64,000 bases of DNA from Charina bottae. Lineage: Eukaryota > Chordata > Lepidosauria > Squamata > Charinaidae. The stretch lies in the NCBI GenBank assembly GCA_023362775.1, contig JALMGJ010000002.1, positions 106,878,481-106,942,480 on the forward strand. Reading direction: 5' to 3'. Below the pieces are notes generated by a model. It was not told where the DNA came from. It did no database searches and worked only from the letters and a program-made list of their open reading frames with translations. Each line of letters starts with the position of its first letter. Within the stretch, counting starts at the first letter, position 1. The translations under genes were made by a program, and so were the position numbers. Of the stretch, positions 1 to 9,695 are shown in pieces.

Positions 1-565
1 AACATCAGTGGACTGTTTCAGAATACCATCTGTTCTCAGTGAAGCATTAACAGAATGCATGGTTCTCTCTGCCCTTCACCTTGTGTTCCCAGTCCTTCTC
101 CCCACCACTCAGTTGTATACAGATCAGAAAGGCTTGGATGTACAGAATGGAACTGCTTTTATGTGCATGTGTGTTTGGCATTCCTTTTATTATGATGGTA
201 GCAGTTTATTTGTGATGGGATTGACAGCTGCTGCTCTACTTAAATCATCGCTGCTGTAGGAAGGCTGAGTAATCTTGCAGAACTCTGTTCTTAAGATTGA
301 ACAGAAAAAGCTTTCTATTTGATGAGCATGATGCAAATAAATATCAGACCCTGCTTGGATAGTGAATAAGACTGGGATTGTTTCTTTGATGTCTTCTCTT
401 ATTTTGAGTGGTGCTGAATGTAGCAGAATAAGATCAATTTTATTAAAATTGTCCATGTTTCCTTCCCATGAATCCAATCCAAACTACAAATGAAACTAAT
501 CCTATTCCTTTCCTGAATATACCAGTAAATCCATCAATTTAGGATTTAAAAAAAAAACGCAAAAG
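1..565. other. No gene recognised
   Basis: AT-rich sequence with only short chance open frames. No coding domain, SINE head or simple array is visible. It ends at the target-site duplication of a small Penelope-derived insertion. Confidence 0.6.
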
Positions 566-579
566 TAAATGACTTCTAT

Positions 580-662
580 GTCTATGAAGGTTCTCAGTCA
601 TCCAGGTGGAATTGTCTGTAGCTTGAATCATTGAATCCAGTTGACATGATTCAAGCTACAGA
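580..662. mobile_element. Tiny Penelope-like (family 3) insertion with TSD
   Basis: This 83-bp insertion sits between two copies of a 14-bp direct repeat (taaatgacttctat, 566-579 and 663-676), a target-site duplication. Its left part matches, on the opposite strand, the end of the family 3 Penelope-like element at 44704-45139 (the stretch around 45095-45139). Its right part matches the other end of that element (the gtagcttgaat region near 44705). The two ends face each other and form a hairpin with gtagcttgaatca against tgattcaagctac. It is therefore two terminal fragments of a PLE joined with the whole interior missing. No coding sequence remains. Confidence 0.75.
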
Positions 663-1031
663 TAAATGACTTCTATTATTTTTTTCTGTGAACTTTGCCA
701 TATAAATTCTAATATTGTGATGAAAATGAAAAGTAGCTATAAGAAAAATAATAATTTCATATTGGAATAATGTACCATCTAAAATTATCTGTAACTTCTC
801 TAATATAGAATGGTTTGGTATCTCTTTGTGTCTGTTTTCCAGCTAACAAGGAGACAGTTTTTCAGTAAGGGTTTTTGCTTGCCATTTGTTTTGCCTAAAT
901 ATAGGTTAAAAATGGATTTCTAACTTAAAAACCAGGAAATCAACTATTGATAGAATATAAGTTGAGAATCTGCAATCCCCTTGCACCATTCATTTTATGA
1001 ATTTGACTAAAGAAAGAGCAGGCACCAGAAA

Positions 1032-1119
1032 GCCAGTTTGTTGTAGTGGTTAAGGCACTGGGCTAGAAACTGGAAGACCATGAATTCTACTCCTGACTTA
1101 GGCATAAAGCCAGCTGGGA
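1032..1119 (+). mobile_element. tRNA-derived SINE, 5' head only
   Basis: It matches the head of the SINEs at 26594, 28462 and 35093 (-): a box A-like stretch (gtagtggttaag), then gaattctactcc in the box B position, then the 'cttaggcataaagccagctggg' type sequence, shown here only in part. The copy stops after about 88 bp, where a GGAA array begins. Confidence 0.75.
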
Positions 1120-1126
1120 GAAAGAG

Positions 1127-1236
1127 AGGAAGGAAGGAAGGAAGGAAGGAAGGAAGGAAGGAAGGAAGGAAGGAAGGAAGGAAGGGAGGGAGGGAGGGAG
1201 GGAGGGAGGGAGGGAGGGAGGGAGGGAGGGAGGGAA
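1127..1236. repeat. (GGAA)n(GGGA)n microsatellite
   Basis: About 55 bp of GGAA units followed by about 50 bp of GGGA units, directly after the truncated SINE head. The purine strand is uninterrupted. Confidence 0.95.
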
Positions 1237-1239
1237 ATG

Positions 1240-4200
1240 GCTCAAAGATCAGCCACTAATTAATTTCTAACTTTTCAATTTAGTTAATAGGAGTTCACTT
1301 CTGCCATGCATACAACACAAACAGACCAGGGGCCTGAAAAAGGTTGAAGGTTATTTCAGATCCTGAGTGATTTAACCAACTGAGCAGAATACTTGGTGGT
1401 GAAATGGGAATTTTAATAAACATTCAGAAATGCTTATTAATCTTGGTACTGTAGATACAACTTTTTTAAAAAAGCTAAAAATCCAGGCTTTGAATCTTGG
1501 ATGCTGATTTACCTATTCCTCTCCTTAGCATTTGTTACTTTTCCTTACCAAATACCTTGCTACTTCATGTTATATATCCTAATAGTAATCCTTAGATTAT
1601 TCATAGCAGAACAGAATTTACCTATTCTTATACTTTTACTCACTTATTCCTATAAATAATAAAACCTATACCTTTGAGTAAACAAGAACATAAAATAACA
1701 AAAAGTATATGTATATAGTTAGAACAAGAATACTGGTCTTTCAACATGTAAATTCTTTTCAACGATATCCAGAACAAATTATTTTCATAAAAGATCATAT
1801 TAAGAAGATGCTCCCACCCTTTCTGGTTAAATCCACGTGAGGCAACATCCATCAGTCTGAGATCCAGTAGCATCAGTATACTGAAGTTATGCAGTTATAT
1901 ATTTTAACCATAGGCTGACCAAGTGATGCCTTCAATACCTTGTCTAACATCTGGAGGCTGTAAGGATCTAGATGGGGACTTAGGCTCAACCCTAAACCTG
2001 GCTGTGGGTATTTACCCCACCCCAGAACACTGGAATCTTTATCCTAAGTGGGCAGGTGCTTCCATATTCAAGACTAGGTGGGAGTTTTCTTGAACTTGCA
2101 GCTCACTCAAAGGTTGTTTCTATAAGAATCTGCTCAGCAACAGAAGCTGTCACTGTGGAATGGAACAGTGACAGAAAGAATACCATGTCAAGCAGATTCA
2201 TAATATTGGGATATTAAGAGATCCCCACCCCCATAAATTGCTGATAAATTACAGTACTTTGGACTGTGACATATTAGTTTGAGCAAAAAGAAAGTACTGT
2301 AACTGAATAATATACATAGCTAAATTTTTCAGATTTGGACTACATATTTGATTTAAGACTGTGGCACATATGCAAAAATATTCTAGAAATCTACTTTTTA
2401 CTTTTAGAGACTGTGAAACATCATTTATTATGGACAGAGGCTGTTCAACTGAACAAACTGTTACTGCATTACATTGTATTGCATTTATCATAACTCAATA
2501 TGTGCCATCAAATATATTTCATACAGCGAGGATGATTTAGAATTTGTTATGATTGTTGATATCAAAATGTGAATGTGTTAAGATGTGAAAGATACAGATG
2601 GTGGTTTTCCAAAACTTTTTGAAGGAGCTGGCATTTAGCACTATGAATACTAAAGAATTGAATGTGCAACTGGCAGATTGTCAACATTAATTATTTATAC
2701 AGTATTCAATCTGTACCAGTGATACTTTAAAGGACCATTATTGCTGATGATAAAACTTCTACTTCCTTTTATTGAAGCTGAATTTCACATCAGAGATAAT
2801 GGCTTGGATCCAGAGATCCAGAACTGGATCCCAGTACATGGGATGCTTTCATGGAAGGAAGAATGGAGGTGGAGGAAGGGAAATAAGTATGCATCCACTG
2901 CCTTCCCTACTGCCCATTTTTTTGCTATTAACATCATTTAAACCAAGAGCACTCCCATGGTTGCAACAATGTAGGAATTCTTGAAAACAAGAATTAAGGT
3001 AAATTGGGAGAATCACATGAACCATTTTAATCTGGACCTGAACTAACGGGCAGAGACCAGAGTTAGGAAGGTATGTCAAGAAGGCATTATTGTAATCCAG
3101 GCAGGATACCACCAAGGCATGTAAACTACAGTAGATGCTTAACTTTTTCTGAAGTGTGATATGAATGAATTCTCTAGATATTCAGAAGATAAAAATTACA
3201 GATTATTTTAGTTTTATCAATGAGAGGCTTTACTTTGGATAACTGAAAGAACTCCTAAATCTTATGTTACACAGGATGCTTGCAACTGGGAAGGCTCTGA
3301 AGAGCTTGCTGGAAACCATCCAGATCCATAAGCACCTCAAGTAGACCATCTTAATCTGTCTGTTTGCTCCTAATGAGGTCCCATGCAGCCATAAGTCTCA
3401 TCTGGATCAGGAAGACATCTGAACAGGGGACATGGTTCAAAGAAATGCCCCCCATATCCCATCAGTCCAGCTGATATCCTAAACCAGCCTCATCTAACAG
3501 CTGTATCACAGAAGGGGAAATCACTTGGTGCCATCTTAAAAAAATATATAAATATAATTTATATCCTTGTTCTTAATGGCTGGTTATTTTTTTAATCATT
3601 TTTCAAACATTTGGATAAAAAGCCACTACGCTGATCTGACTAATCATTTCAGTGGTTTATGGGTAGTGGATGTAAGCTTCACAAGTTTCCAGAAAGGACA
3701 GACCAGGATAGAAGACATCTAACCTATGAAGGTGGGATCAAGGTGCTAGAGAGAAAGTGAAAGAAAAACAGTTGTAACAAACTATGCTAAATCTGAGGGC
3801 ATTTTGCAAACCATGGTTGTTGTAATGTATATAGTCCTTTTGAAATGTATTCTCCCTGGTCCAGGGGAACTGATCCAGCTATTGGATAAGAGAGGAAAAA
3901 CTGCAATTGCTGAGCAAGCTTCTTAGAACTCACTGAAGGATTCATTCCCATTAAATTCAATAGAACTGTTGTTTAAAGTTATTCTTGCATCTGCTAGTAT
4001 ATCTGTATGGTTATCCATTTCTTAATGCAAGTAGTAAAATAAAGCTATAGATTTGTAAGGTAAATATTTTTCTTATTGGCTCCCTAATGTAGGAAATAAA
4101 TCACCCCTTATTACTCACCCCACCCCTGCCCACTAACTGAAGGGTTGGTAGCAGGACTGTTTAAAGGGAATTGGATAGAAGGGATTCTGCTGAAGTTCCC

Positions 4201-5495
4201 CTGAGGAATCCTGTTGGAGGTCCCCCTGGGGAATCAACTTCTAGAACTTGCAACCATCTTACAGCAGGAGGTACATATGCTTGGTAGATAATTCAGAAAT
4301 TCTTGCTCCCAAGACATATTAACAAGCAAATATTTTCGTTCAAAAATATAATGTGGCAAATTATTTGCTAAATTTAAAAAGTGTTAGAGAGGTGACATGG
4401 AAACAAATACTTTTGAATTCAGTCTTCCTGAATTGATTTTCATTTGCTTGAACATATCAGTATTGTATTTCACCACATATAGGAAGCGTTTCTCCCATGT
4501 GGGTTATGATTTCAATCAAGTGTAAAACTTAAATTATTTTAACGGTTTAAAACAATCTGTTTTAATCAGTGCACATTAAGGGTAGCAAGTGCATTTCTTC
4601 TATTTTTCAGACACTAACTTTCTTTGAAATTTATTAGTCAAGAAAGTTGGACCCTTGTAATTGGAAATAAAGCATTTCAGGTACTGAGAAAGCAATCTAG
4701 ACTTGGAGAACTCTGAGCTAAGACTGCAAGTCATTTGGGATAAAGATGCCACCTTTTTTCATTCAGGCAGTTATGTACTGTTAATAGGTTTATGATAGAC
4801 AGAAAGTCATTAGGTACAGTTCTTCTTGATATCAAGACAGTACATTTGCCACATATCTTGGAAGTGTTAATAAGACAGGTCATGTGTTATGAAAGGAAGT
4901 TGTAACTTTAGGGATGGATTGTAAAGGCAACTATGATTTGGCATACTCCAAATTGCTTTGTGTTATAGAATTTCTCAGAATGTAATGAAACATAAATGTT
5001 TCTCCGTGCCTTTACACTGGAGACTCTTTCTAAACCATTTCCAGTAAATACAACAAGTACTGACATAATAATGGAATATGGCAGGTTTTAGAAATATGTT
5101 CCAGTCAAGACTATTGCTGTGAGCTTTTTTTTTTAATGCCTAAATCCCTGGGTTCCCTAAGCAATGCATATGTGCTTAAACTGGTGAATCAACTACAAGC
5201 ATATGAAACCCATAGCACAAACAGTGGCAAGGAATGAGGCACTGCAAAGGCATTCATTGTTTCCAGCAGTTATGGACTGTTACAGGAAAAGAAGAAAGGT
5301 CATTCTTGCTAGTTGTTGTTTGGAGATAGCAGACCAAGTAGAGAGTGTCTCAGTCAACAAAATAGTCTGCTGATTAGCTCCTGCTCATAGTTGAGGTCAC
5401 TGATATCATCAGGGCCTGCTAGGCAGGCAGCCAATGTACACATGCACAATACTTGGACTGTAGCCACTTGGATGGTACCTGTGTAACTTTCTCTC
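1240..5495. other. No gene recognised, apparently unique sequence
   Basis: About 4.2 kb of AT-rich sequence without a long frame, recognised domain or SINE/LINE signature. The short open frames are unsupported. Very old, diverged repeats could be hidden here. Confidence 0.5.
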
Positions 5496-5497
5496 TC

Positions 5498-5541
<44 letters not shown>
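5498..5541. repeat. (CTAT)n microsatellite
   Basis: Uninterrupted CTAT units that abut the left end of the Penelope-like element. A second CTAT array lies just outside its right end at about 7110. Confidence 0.95.
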
Positions 5542-5542
<1 letters not shown>

Positions 5543-5763
5543 GTCTTTGGTGCTCTCTGAGCCTTGTTGTTTTCATGCAGACGTTTCATTGCCAGGCTAG
5601 GCAACATCTTCAGTGCGAAAAGGGAGTGGAACTTGCTGTCTGTTTATATACCCTGGCTTGTCCTGCCTGTGTTGGTGGGGGTCTTGTACTCTCCTTGGTA
5701 GTTCCTTGATTGGGCTGTTGTGTGCTGTTTGGGTGATTGACTGAGTTAATAGTTCCTTGATTA
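5542..5763 (-). repeat. Left inverted arm (pLTR) of family 1 PLE
   Basis: Reverse complement of 6848-7069, running from the 'agtctttgg' end to the tagttccttgatta stretch. The strand given is the one on which the pLTR reads in the same direction as the 3' copy. Confidence 0.85.
5570..5621 (-). ncRNA. Hammerhead-ribozyme-like motif, PLE family 1 (left arm)
   Basis: On the minus strand the core reads CTGAAGA, then a stem-loop (GTTGCC/GGCAAT), then GAAACGTC. The flanks UUUUC-GCA and UGC-AU-GAAAA pair as helix I with an AU internal bulge. This fits the hammerhead core CUGANGA / GAA / UH, with C as the cleavage-site base. One unpaired base lies between CTGAAGA and helix II. Helix III is only AC/GU with no loop, which would favour activity as a dimer. 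Hammerhead motifs in Penelope-like elements are established in the literature. Activity of this copy is inferred. Confidence 0.65.
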
Positions 5764-5806
5764 CGAGAGTGGATCACCACTCTCAGGACTCATAGCAGAG
5801 ATAGTA

Positions 5807-7001
5807 ATGCAACGTCTAGAAAGGATAGCACTCCCACACATACAACCCAAAGTATGGATCCGGTATGTAGATGACACCTTCGTCATAATAAAAAAGGATC
5901 AACTGGAGGAAACACATGAAGCCATCAACAACATCTTCAAAGGAATAAAATTCACAAGGGAAGAAGAAAACAACAACACACTACCCTTCTTGGACATCCT
6001 CATCAGTAGAGGAAATGATGGCATTCTAGAAACACAAGTCTACCGGAAATCTACCCACACTAACCAAGTGCTCCACTATCAAAGCAATAACCCAACCTCA
6101 CACAAGAGGAGCTGTGTAAGAACACTATTCAGATGAGCACAAACTCACTGCAGCAACCCAGAACACCAGAAAAAGGAAACAGACCACTTATATAGCATCT
6201 TCCAGCAAAATGGATATCCACACAACTTTATCAAAAAGTGCCTGACCACTCAACCCACCACAGCAAAACCAACAGAAGCTATGAAAAGGATAACACTGCC
6301 ATACATCAGAAACATCTCAGAAACTACTAATAGACTGTTACATCCACACAGCATCACTGTAGCACACAAACCTACCAAAACCCTTCAGAACATTGTAAGT
6401 AAACCAAAAGACCCAGTAGCCCAAGAAGAAAAAACAGGAGTTATCTACAACATACAGTGTAAGGACTGTAACAGCCACTATGTAGGACAGACTGGCAGAA
6501 GACTAGCAGAACGCATCCACGAACACCAACTAGCAGTCAGAAGACATGATGAAAACTCCTTAATCTAAACACATGGACAGATTTAACCATACTTTCAACT
6601 GGGAAACTGTGAGCATATTAGACCAGGCCAAATCCAAAAATACTAGAGAATTCCTAGAAGCTTGGCACTCAGACAAAGCAGCCATCAACAGACACATAGA
6701 GGTTAACAACATTTACATACCATTCATAAGAGACAATAGAATAGCCAGAAGACCAGAACACCCCTGGGCCAGCAATCAACAGCAAGATATGCATAGATTA
6801 ACAGCAAGATTAGCAGCAGAGGAGCAATCAAACAACACAATAGACCTTAATCAAGGAAGTATTAACTCAGTCAATCACCCAAACAGCACACAACAGCCCA
6901 ATCAAGGAACTACCAAGGAGAGTACAAGACCCCCACCAACACAGGCAGGACAAGCCAGGGTATATAAACAGACAGCAAGTTCCACTCCCTTTTCGCACTG
7001 A
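5807..7001 (+). pseudogene. Penelope RT C-terminus plus GIY-YIG endonuclease, broken
   Basis: The first open segment (5807-6136) starts inside the reverse transcriptase palm/thumb region and contains the catalytic YVDD motif (in WIRYVDDTFVI) and then LPFLDILI, both typical of Penelope RT. It ends at a TGA in the position of an arginine codon (CGA to TGA decay). The same frame resumes and carries the GIY-YIG domain at 6281-6568: GVIYNIQCKDC, then HYVGQTGR, then ERIHEH. A two-base loss near 6565 shifts the frame. The rest continues at 6573-7001 (HTFNWETVSIL, then EHPWASNQQ). In life the protein would prime and copy the element's RNA. No start codon or RT N-terminus is present. The C-terminal codons overlap the right inverted arm. 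Confidence 0.85.
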
Positions 7002-7069
7002 AGATGTTGCCTAGCCTGGCAATGAAACGTCTGCATGAAAACAACAAGGCTCAGTGAGCACCAAAGACT
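6848..7069 (+). repeat. Right inverted arm (pLTR) of family 1 PLE
   Basis: 3' terminal arm, the inverted partner of 5542-5763. It includes a TATATAA box-like stretch near 6961 and the hammerhead-like motif. Confidence 0.85.
6990..7041 (+). ncRNA. Hammerhead-ribozyme-like motif, PLE family 1 (right arm)
   Basis: TTTTCGCA pairs with TGCATGAAAA (helix I, AU bulge). CTGAAGA at 6998-7004 is followed by one unpaired T and helix II GTTGCC/GGCAAT, then GAAACGTC at 7024-7031. All invariant core bases are present. Helix III is minimal (AC/GU, no loop). Same structure as the motif in the left arm on the other strand. Confidence 0.68.
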
Positions 7070-7110
7070 CCCCAGTTCAACCCTGAGCTACAAATATTCT
7101 CTTCGATTGG

Positions 7111-7152
<42 letters not shown>

Positions 7153-7222
7153 CCTACCTACCTACCTACCTACCTACCTACCTACCTACCTACCCTACCA
7201 ACCAACCAACCAACCAACCAAC
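7111..7222. repeat. Compound (CTAT)n(CTAC)n(CAAC)n microsatellite
   Basis: Three tetranucleotide blocks in succession, each differing from the last by one base, about 40 bp right of the PLE. The composition suggests stepwise mutation and expansion. Confidence 0.95.
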
Positions 7223-7643
7223 CTACCAACAATACCTCATTGATTTATGGAATTCACTGACTTGGAGGGCTTTCCCCTAGTAAATCAACTCCTCTGCAAC
7301 ACCCCAAAAGCATATGTTGCACCATAAACTGTTGACTCATATACATCTATATGACTTAGGACCAAGATCTTTCTCTCTTTCTGTTTCTCTCTGTATACTC
7401 AATATCATCTCTGCTCTATTTTATATATCAGATGATGCATGTTCTCTTCCATAAAGGTGCTTGGTAAAATTAAATTAGGAAATATATAGTGATACCTTCT
7501 TTTTGCTCTTTACTAATAGTGTAATGGAAAGTCTGGATAGATCTCATACAGTTAATATATCTGGGAGAACAAAAAACAGCTAACTCTCTTAAAGAATATT
7601 TGCTTTCCATTGTATTACAGTAATGCTCTAGTTATATTGAACA

Positions 7644-7738
7644 ATAAAAGAGAATATTTGTAGCTCAGGGTTGAACTGTGGAGTCCTTGGTGCTCTCTGA
7701 GCCTTGTTTTTTTTCTTGCAGACGTTTCATTGCCAGGC
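7644..7738. mobile_element. 95-bp family 1 PLE terminal fragment with TSD
   Basis: Flanked by a 12-bp direct repeat (ttatattgaaca, 7632-7643 and 7739-7750). The insert matches the family 1 arm from the gagaatatttgtagctcagg stretch through the pLTR start. It stops inside the loop of hammerhead helix II (after gccaggc). Only terminal sequence was inserted, with no coding region. Confidence 0.8.
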
Positions 7739-8061
7739 TTATATTGAACACTTCTTACTGTAGAAAGCTTCTCTTAGGGTAAAAAACTTAAAAAAATAAA
7801 TTGGGTGCAAGAAGAAACAATCTCTCTTGGTGCTCCTTGTTATTTTTTGGATTAACCTTAAAACTTTCTTGTAACTGCTGGCTTATTTCCCATTTAAATT
7901 TTAAGGAGGACTGAGAATAAATAATCATCTCCTCATTACTATTTTTGTAATTAATTTGAAGGACTTAACATTTTATGTATTGTCGAAGGCTTTCACGGCC
8001 GGAGTTCGATGGCTGTTGTGGGTCTTCCGGGCTGTGTGGCCGTGTTCTGGAAGTTGTGGTT

Positions 8062-8103
8062 CCTAACGTTTCGCCAGCATCTGTGGCCAGCATCTTCAGA
8101 GGG
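8062..8103 (-). ncRNA. Hammerhead-ribozyme-like motif, PLE family 2 (palindrome, left arm)
   Basis: Minus strand: CCT, CTGAAGA, one T, helix II GCTGGC...GCTGGC (six pairs, two of them G-U), GAAACGTT, AGG. AGG pairs with CCT to start helix I. The cleavage base would be U. Confidence 0.6.
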
Positions 8104-8145
8104 CAGGAGCACAGATAGAGATTTTGCTTCTATCTGTGCTCCTGC

Positions 8146-8186
8146 CCTCTGAAGATGCTGGCCACAGATGCTGGTGAAATGTTAGG
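8146..8186 (+). ncRNA. Decayed hammerhead-like motif, PLE family 2 (palindrome, right arm)
   Basis: Same layout as the left-arm motif on the other strand, but GAAACGTT reads GAAATGTT and helix II is altered beside it, so helix III is weakened. Probably inactive. Confidence 0.5.
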
Positions 8187-8386
8187 AACCACAACTTCCA
8201 GAACACGGCCACACAGCCCGGAAGACCCACAACAGCCGACTTAACATTTGCCTACATGTTGATTTTGCTGTTTTGATATTTCAGTTTTTCTATCCACTTT
8301 CTTTGGGTTGCCTTTTCCTAACCCACTAGCTTCTATCTGTGTTAACTAAGTATTCAGGAGTTGCCTTAATTTTCTGCCTGAAACAT

Positions 8387-8720
8387 AAAAGGTAAAGGTA
8401 AAGGTTTCCACTGCACAGTCGTGTCCGACTCTAGGGGGTGGTGCTCATCTCTGTTTCTTAGCCGAAGAGCCAGCGCTGTCTGAAGATGCTTCCACAGTCA
8501 TGTGGCTGGCATGACAAGCACAGAATGCTGTTACCATCCCACCGAAGTGGTACTTATTTATCTACTTGCATTTGCATGCTTTCAAATTGTTAGGTTGGCA
8601 AGAGCTGGGGTGAGTGCAGGAGCTCACTCCGTCACGCAGGGCTAGGGTCTTGAACTGCCTAAATTGTGACCTTCTGATCGACAAGCCTGGCGTCTTAACC
8701 ACTGATTCATCATGCCCCTA
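8387..8720 (-). mobile_element. Sauria-type SINE
   Basis: On the minus strand it starts with a tRNA-like head (ggggcatgatgaatcagtgg, then the sequence around gcttgtcgatcagaagg) and ends with the gagtcggacacgactg-type stretch and cctttacctttacctttt. It is flanked by a 12-bp TSD (tgcctgaaacat, 8375-8386 and 8721-8732) and interrupts short-ORF copy A just before its start codon. The tail block is shared with BovB LINE 3' ends, in keeping with the known SINE-LINE partnership. Confidence 0.9.
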
Positions 8721-8730
8721 TGCCTGAAAC

Positions 8731-8912
8731 ATGGATGACCTTAAAGAAATCGTTGTGACTTTAAACAGCTTCTCCATGATACTTGCCAAACTATTATGCA
8801 AGATATTTGGGATATTGTACAAAACATCAGTTTTAAAATGTGTCAACTGGTTGAGGATGCTTTGAAGGAAGAAGAAGAGAATCAACAGCAGAATGCTTTT
8901 ATTGACAACGAG
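8731..8912 (+). pseudogene. Short-ORF element protein, copy A fragment
   Basis: Starts at ATG 8731, the position matching the starts of copies B and C, but a frameshift follows early. The recognisable conserved segment lies in another frame at 8796-8912 (QDIWDIVQNISFKMCQLVE, then an acidic run). Only the first third of the protein is present. Function unknown. Confidence 0.5.
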
Positions 8913-9522
8913 ATTAGAGGCTTCGAGGAAATGCTCTACATCAAAGGAGTCATTGACCGCATGGGAAAGATGATGGAAAAAGACAACTTTCAAACAGTCT
9001 TCAGACCCACCAGGAAAATACAACAAATGCTAAAATCAGCAAAAGACAAAGGACCCCCGCACCACTGCAGGAGTATACCACATGCCATGCAGCTGCGGAC
9101 AAGTATACATCGGAACCACAAAACGAAGCATTCACACCAGGATAAAAGAACACGAAAGACACTGCAGACTACAGCAACTGGAAAAATCTTCAGTAGCTGA
9201 ACATGCTCTCAAGCAAACGGGACACAAAATCCTATTTGAAAACACAGAAATACTGGACAACACCAAAAGCCACTACACTAGATTATACAGAGAAGCCATT
9301 GAAATTCACAAACACCAGCACAGTTACAATAAAAAAGAAGAAAGTTTAAAAATTAGCAAAACCTGGCTACCAGTCCTGAAAAACACAGCCTGCAAAAGGT
9401 CAATGAACTCAGTCCAACCACGAGGAAATGGGAATACTTCTCACAATGAACATGCTAATCACGCTCATCAGCCACTCGTTAACATTTCAACACAACAAAA
9501 AAACCCACCTAATCTCCTATAA
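8913..9522 (+). pseudogene. Penelope linker and GIY-YIG endonuclease, frameshifted
   Basis: The first part is read in the frame of 8796-9060 (RTE-linker type sequence ending ...SAKDKGPP). A frameshift near 9060-9080 moves to the frame of 9082-9522, which carries CSCGQVYIGTTKRSIHTRI, KEHERHCR and then SSVAEHALKQTGH, the order expected for the Penelope GIY-YIG domain (YIG, Arg helix, His, C-terminal Glu region). It ends at a TAA at 9520-9522. The RT catalytic domain is absent. Confidence 0.85.
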
Positions 9523-9603
9523 CTTAGCTGTATAAATAGAAAACAAACAAAACATTGCCACTCTACCTGGGCACAGAGATTTCACTTCTGTCTGTGCTCC
9601 TGC

Positions 9604-9644
9604 CCTCTGAAGATGCTGGCCACAGATGCTGGCGAAACGTTAGG
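9604..9644 (+). ncRNA. Hammerhead-ribozyme-like motif, PLE family 2
   Basis: CCT, CTGAAGA (9607-9613), one T, helix II GCTGGC...GCTGGC, GAAACGTT, AGG. All invariant positions are kept. Helix III is AC/GU without a loop. Confidence 0.62.
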
Positions 9645-9695
9645 AACCACAACTTCCAGAACATGGCCACACAGCCCGGAAGACCCACAACAGCC

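Larger units (their letters stand above)
5542..7069 (+). mobile_element. Penelope-like element, family 1, with inverted terminal arms
   Basis: A 1.5-kb, 5'-truncated PLE. The interior encodes, on the plus strand, the end of a reverse transcriptase (YVDD motif) and a GIY-YIG endonuclease. The two ends, 5542-5763 and 6848-7069, are inverted copies of each other over about 220 bp with scattered mismatches. Penelope elements are known to carry pLTRs in direct or inverted arrangement. Each arm holds a hammerhead-ribozyme-like motif. CTAT arrays flank both sides, so no clean TSD can be read. One nonsense codon and at least one frameshift show that the copy is dead. Confidence 0.9.
7974..8237. mobile_element. 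Family 2 PLE palindrome (inverted pLTR pair)
   Basis: An insertion between 12-bp direct repeats (gacttaacattt, 7962-7973 and 8238-8249). After a start block (tgtcgaaggctttcacgg) the sequence is an almost perfect palindrome, 8011-8119 against 8130-8237, with a short central spacer. Both arms match the pLTR at the 3' end of the family 2 element at 8913-9695, so this is an inverted terminal dimer with no coding sequence. Each arm carries a hammerhead-like motif. Confidence 0.85.
7751..8912 (+). mobile_element. Short-ORF retroposon, copy A (interrupted)
   Basis: Once two later insertions are removed (PLE palindrome 7974-8237 and SINE 8387-8720), this region aligns by eye with 53700-54260. Shared blocks include ttctcttggtgc, taaggagga, tattatttttgta-like stretches, cctacatgttga and the start of the ORF (atgga at 8731, then the codons for QDIWDIV and NISF). 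It is truncated at about 8912, where a PLE endonuclease fragment begins. The left limit is uncertain because the 5' end looks partly duplicated. The element type is not recognised; see copies B and C. Confidence 0.6.
8913..9695 (+). mobile_element. Family 2 PLE, 3' fragment
   Basis: 5'-truncated Penelope-like element: end of the RT thumb/linker (QTVFRPTRKIQQMLKSAKDK), GIY-YIG endonuclease, then the pLTR ending in the cacagcccggaagaccc block and caacagcc, identical in layout to the arms of 7974-8237. It abuts short-ORF copy A. No clear TSD was found. Confidence 0.85.

Noticed and set aside
1127..7222. Regularly repeated units that might be a CRISPR array
   Set aside because: All regular arrays here are simple tetra- or hexanucleotide microsatellites without spacers, and the DNA is eukaryotic.
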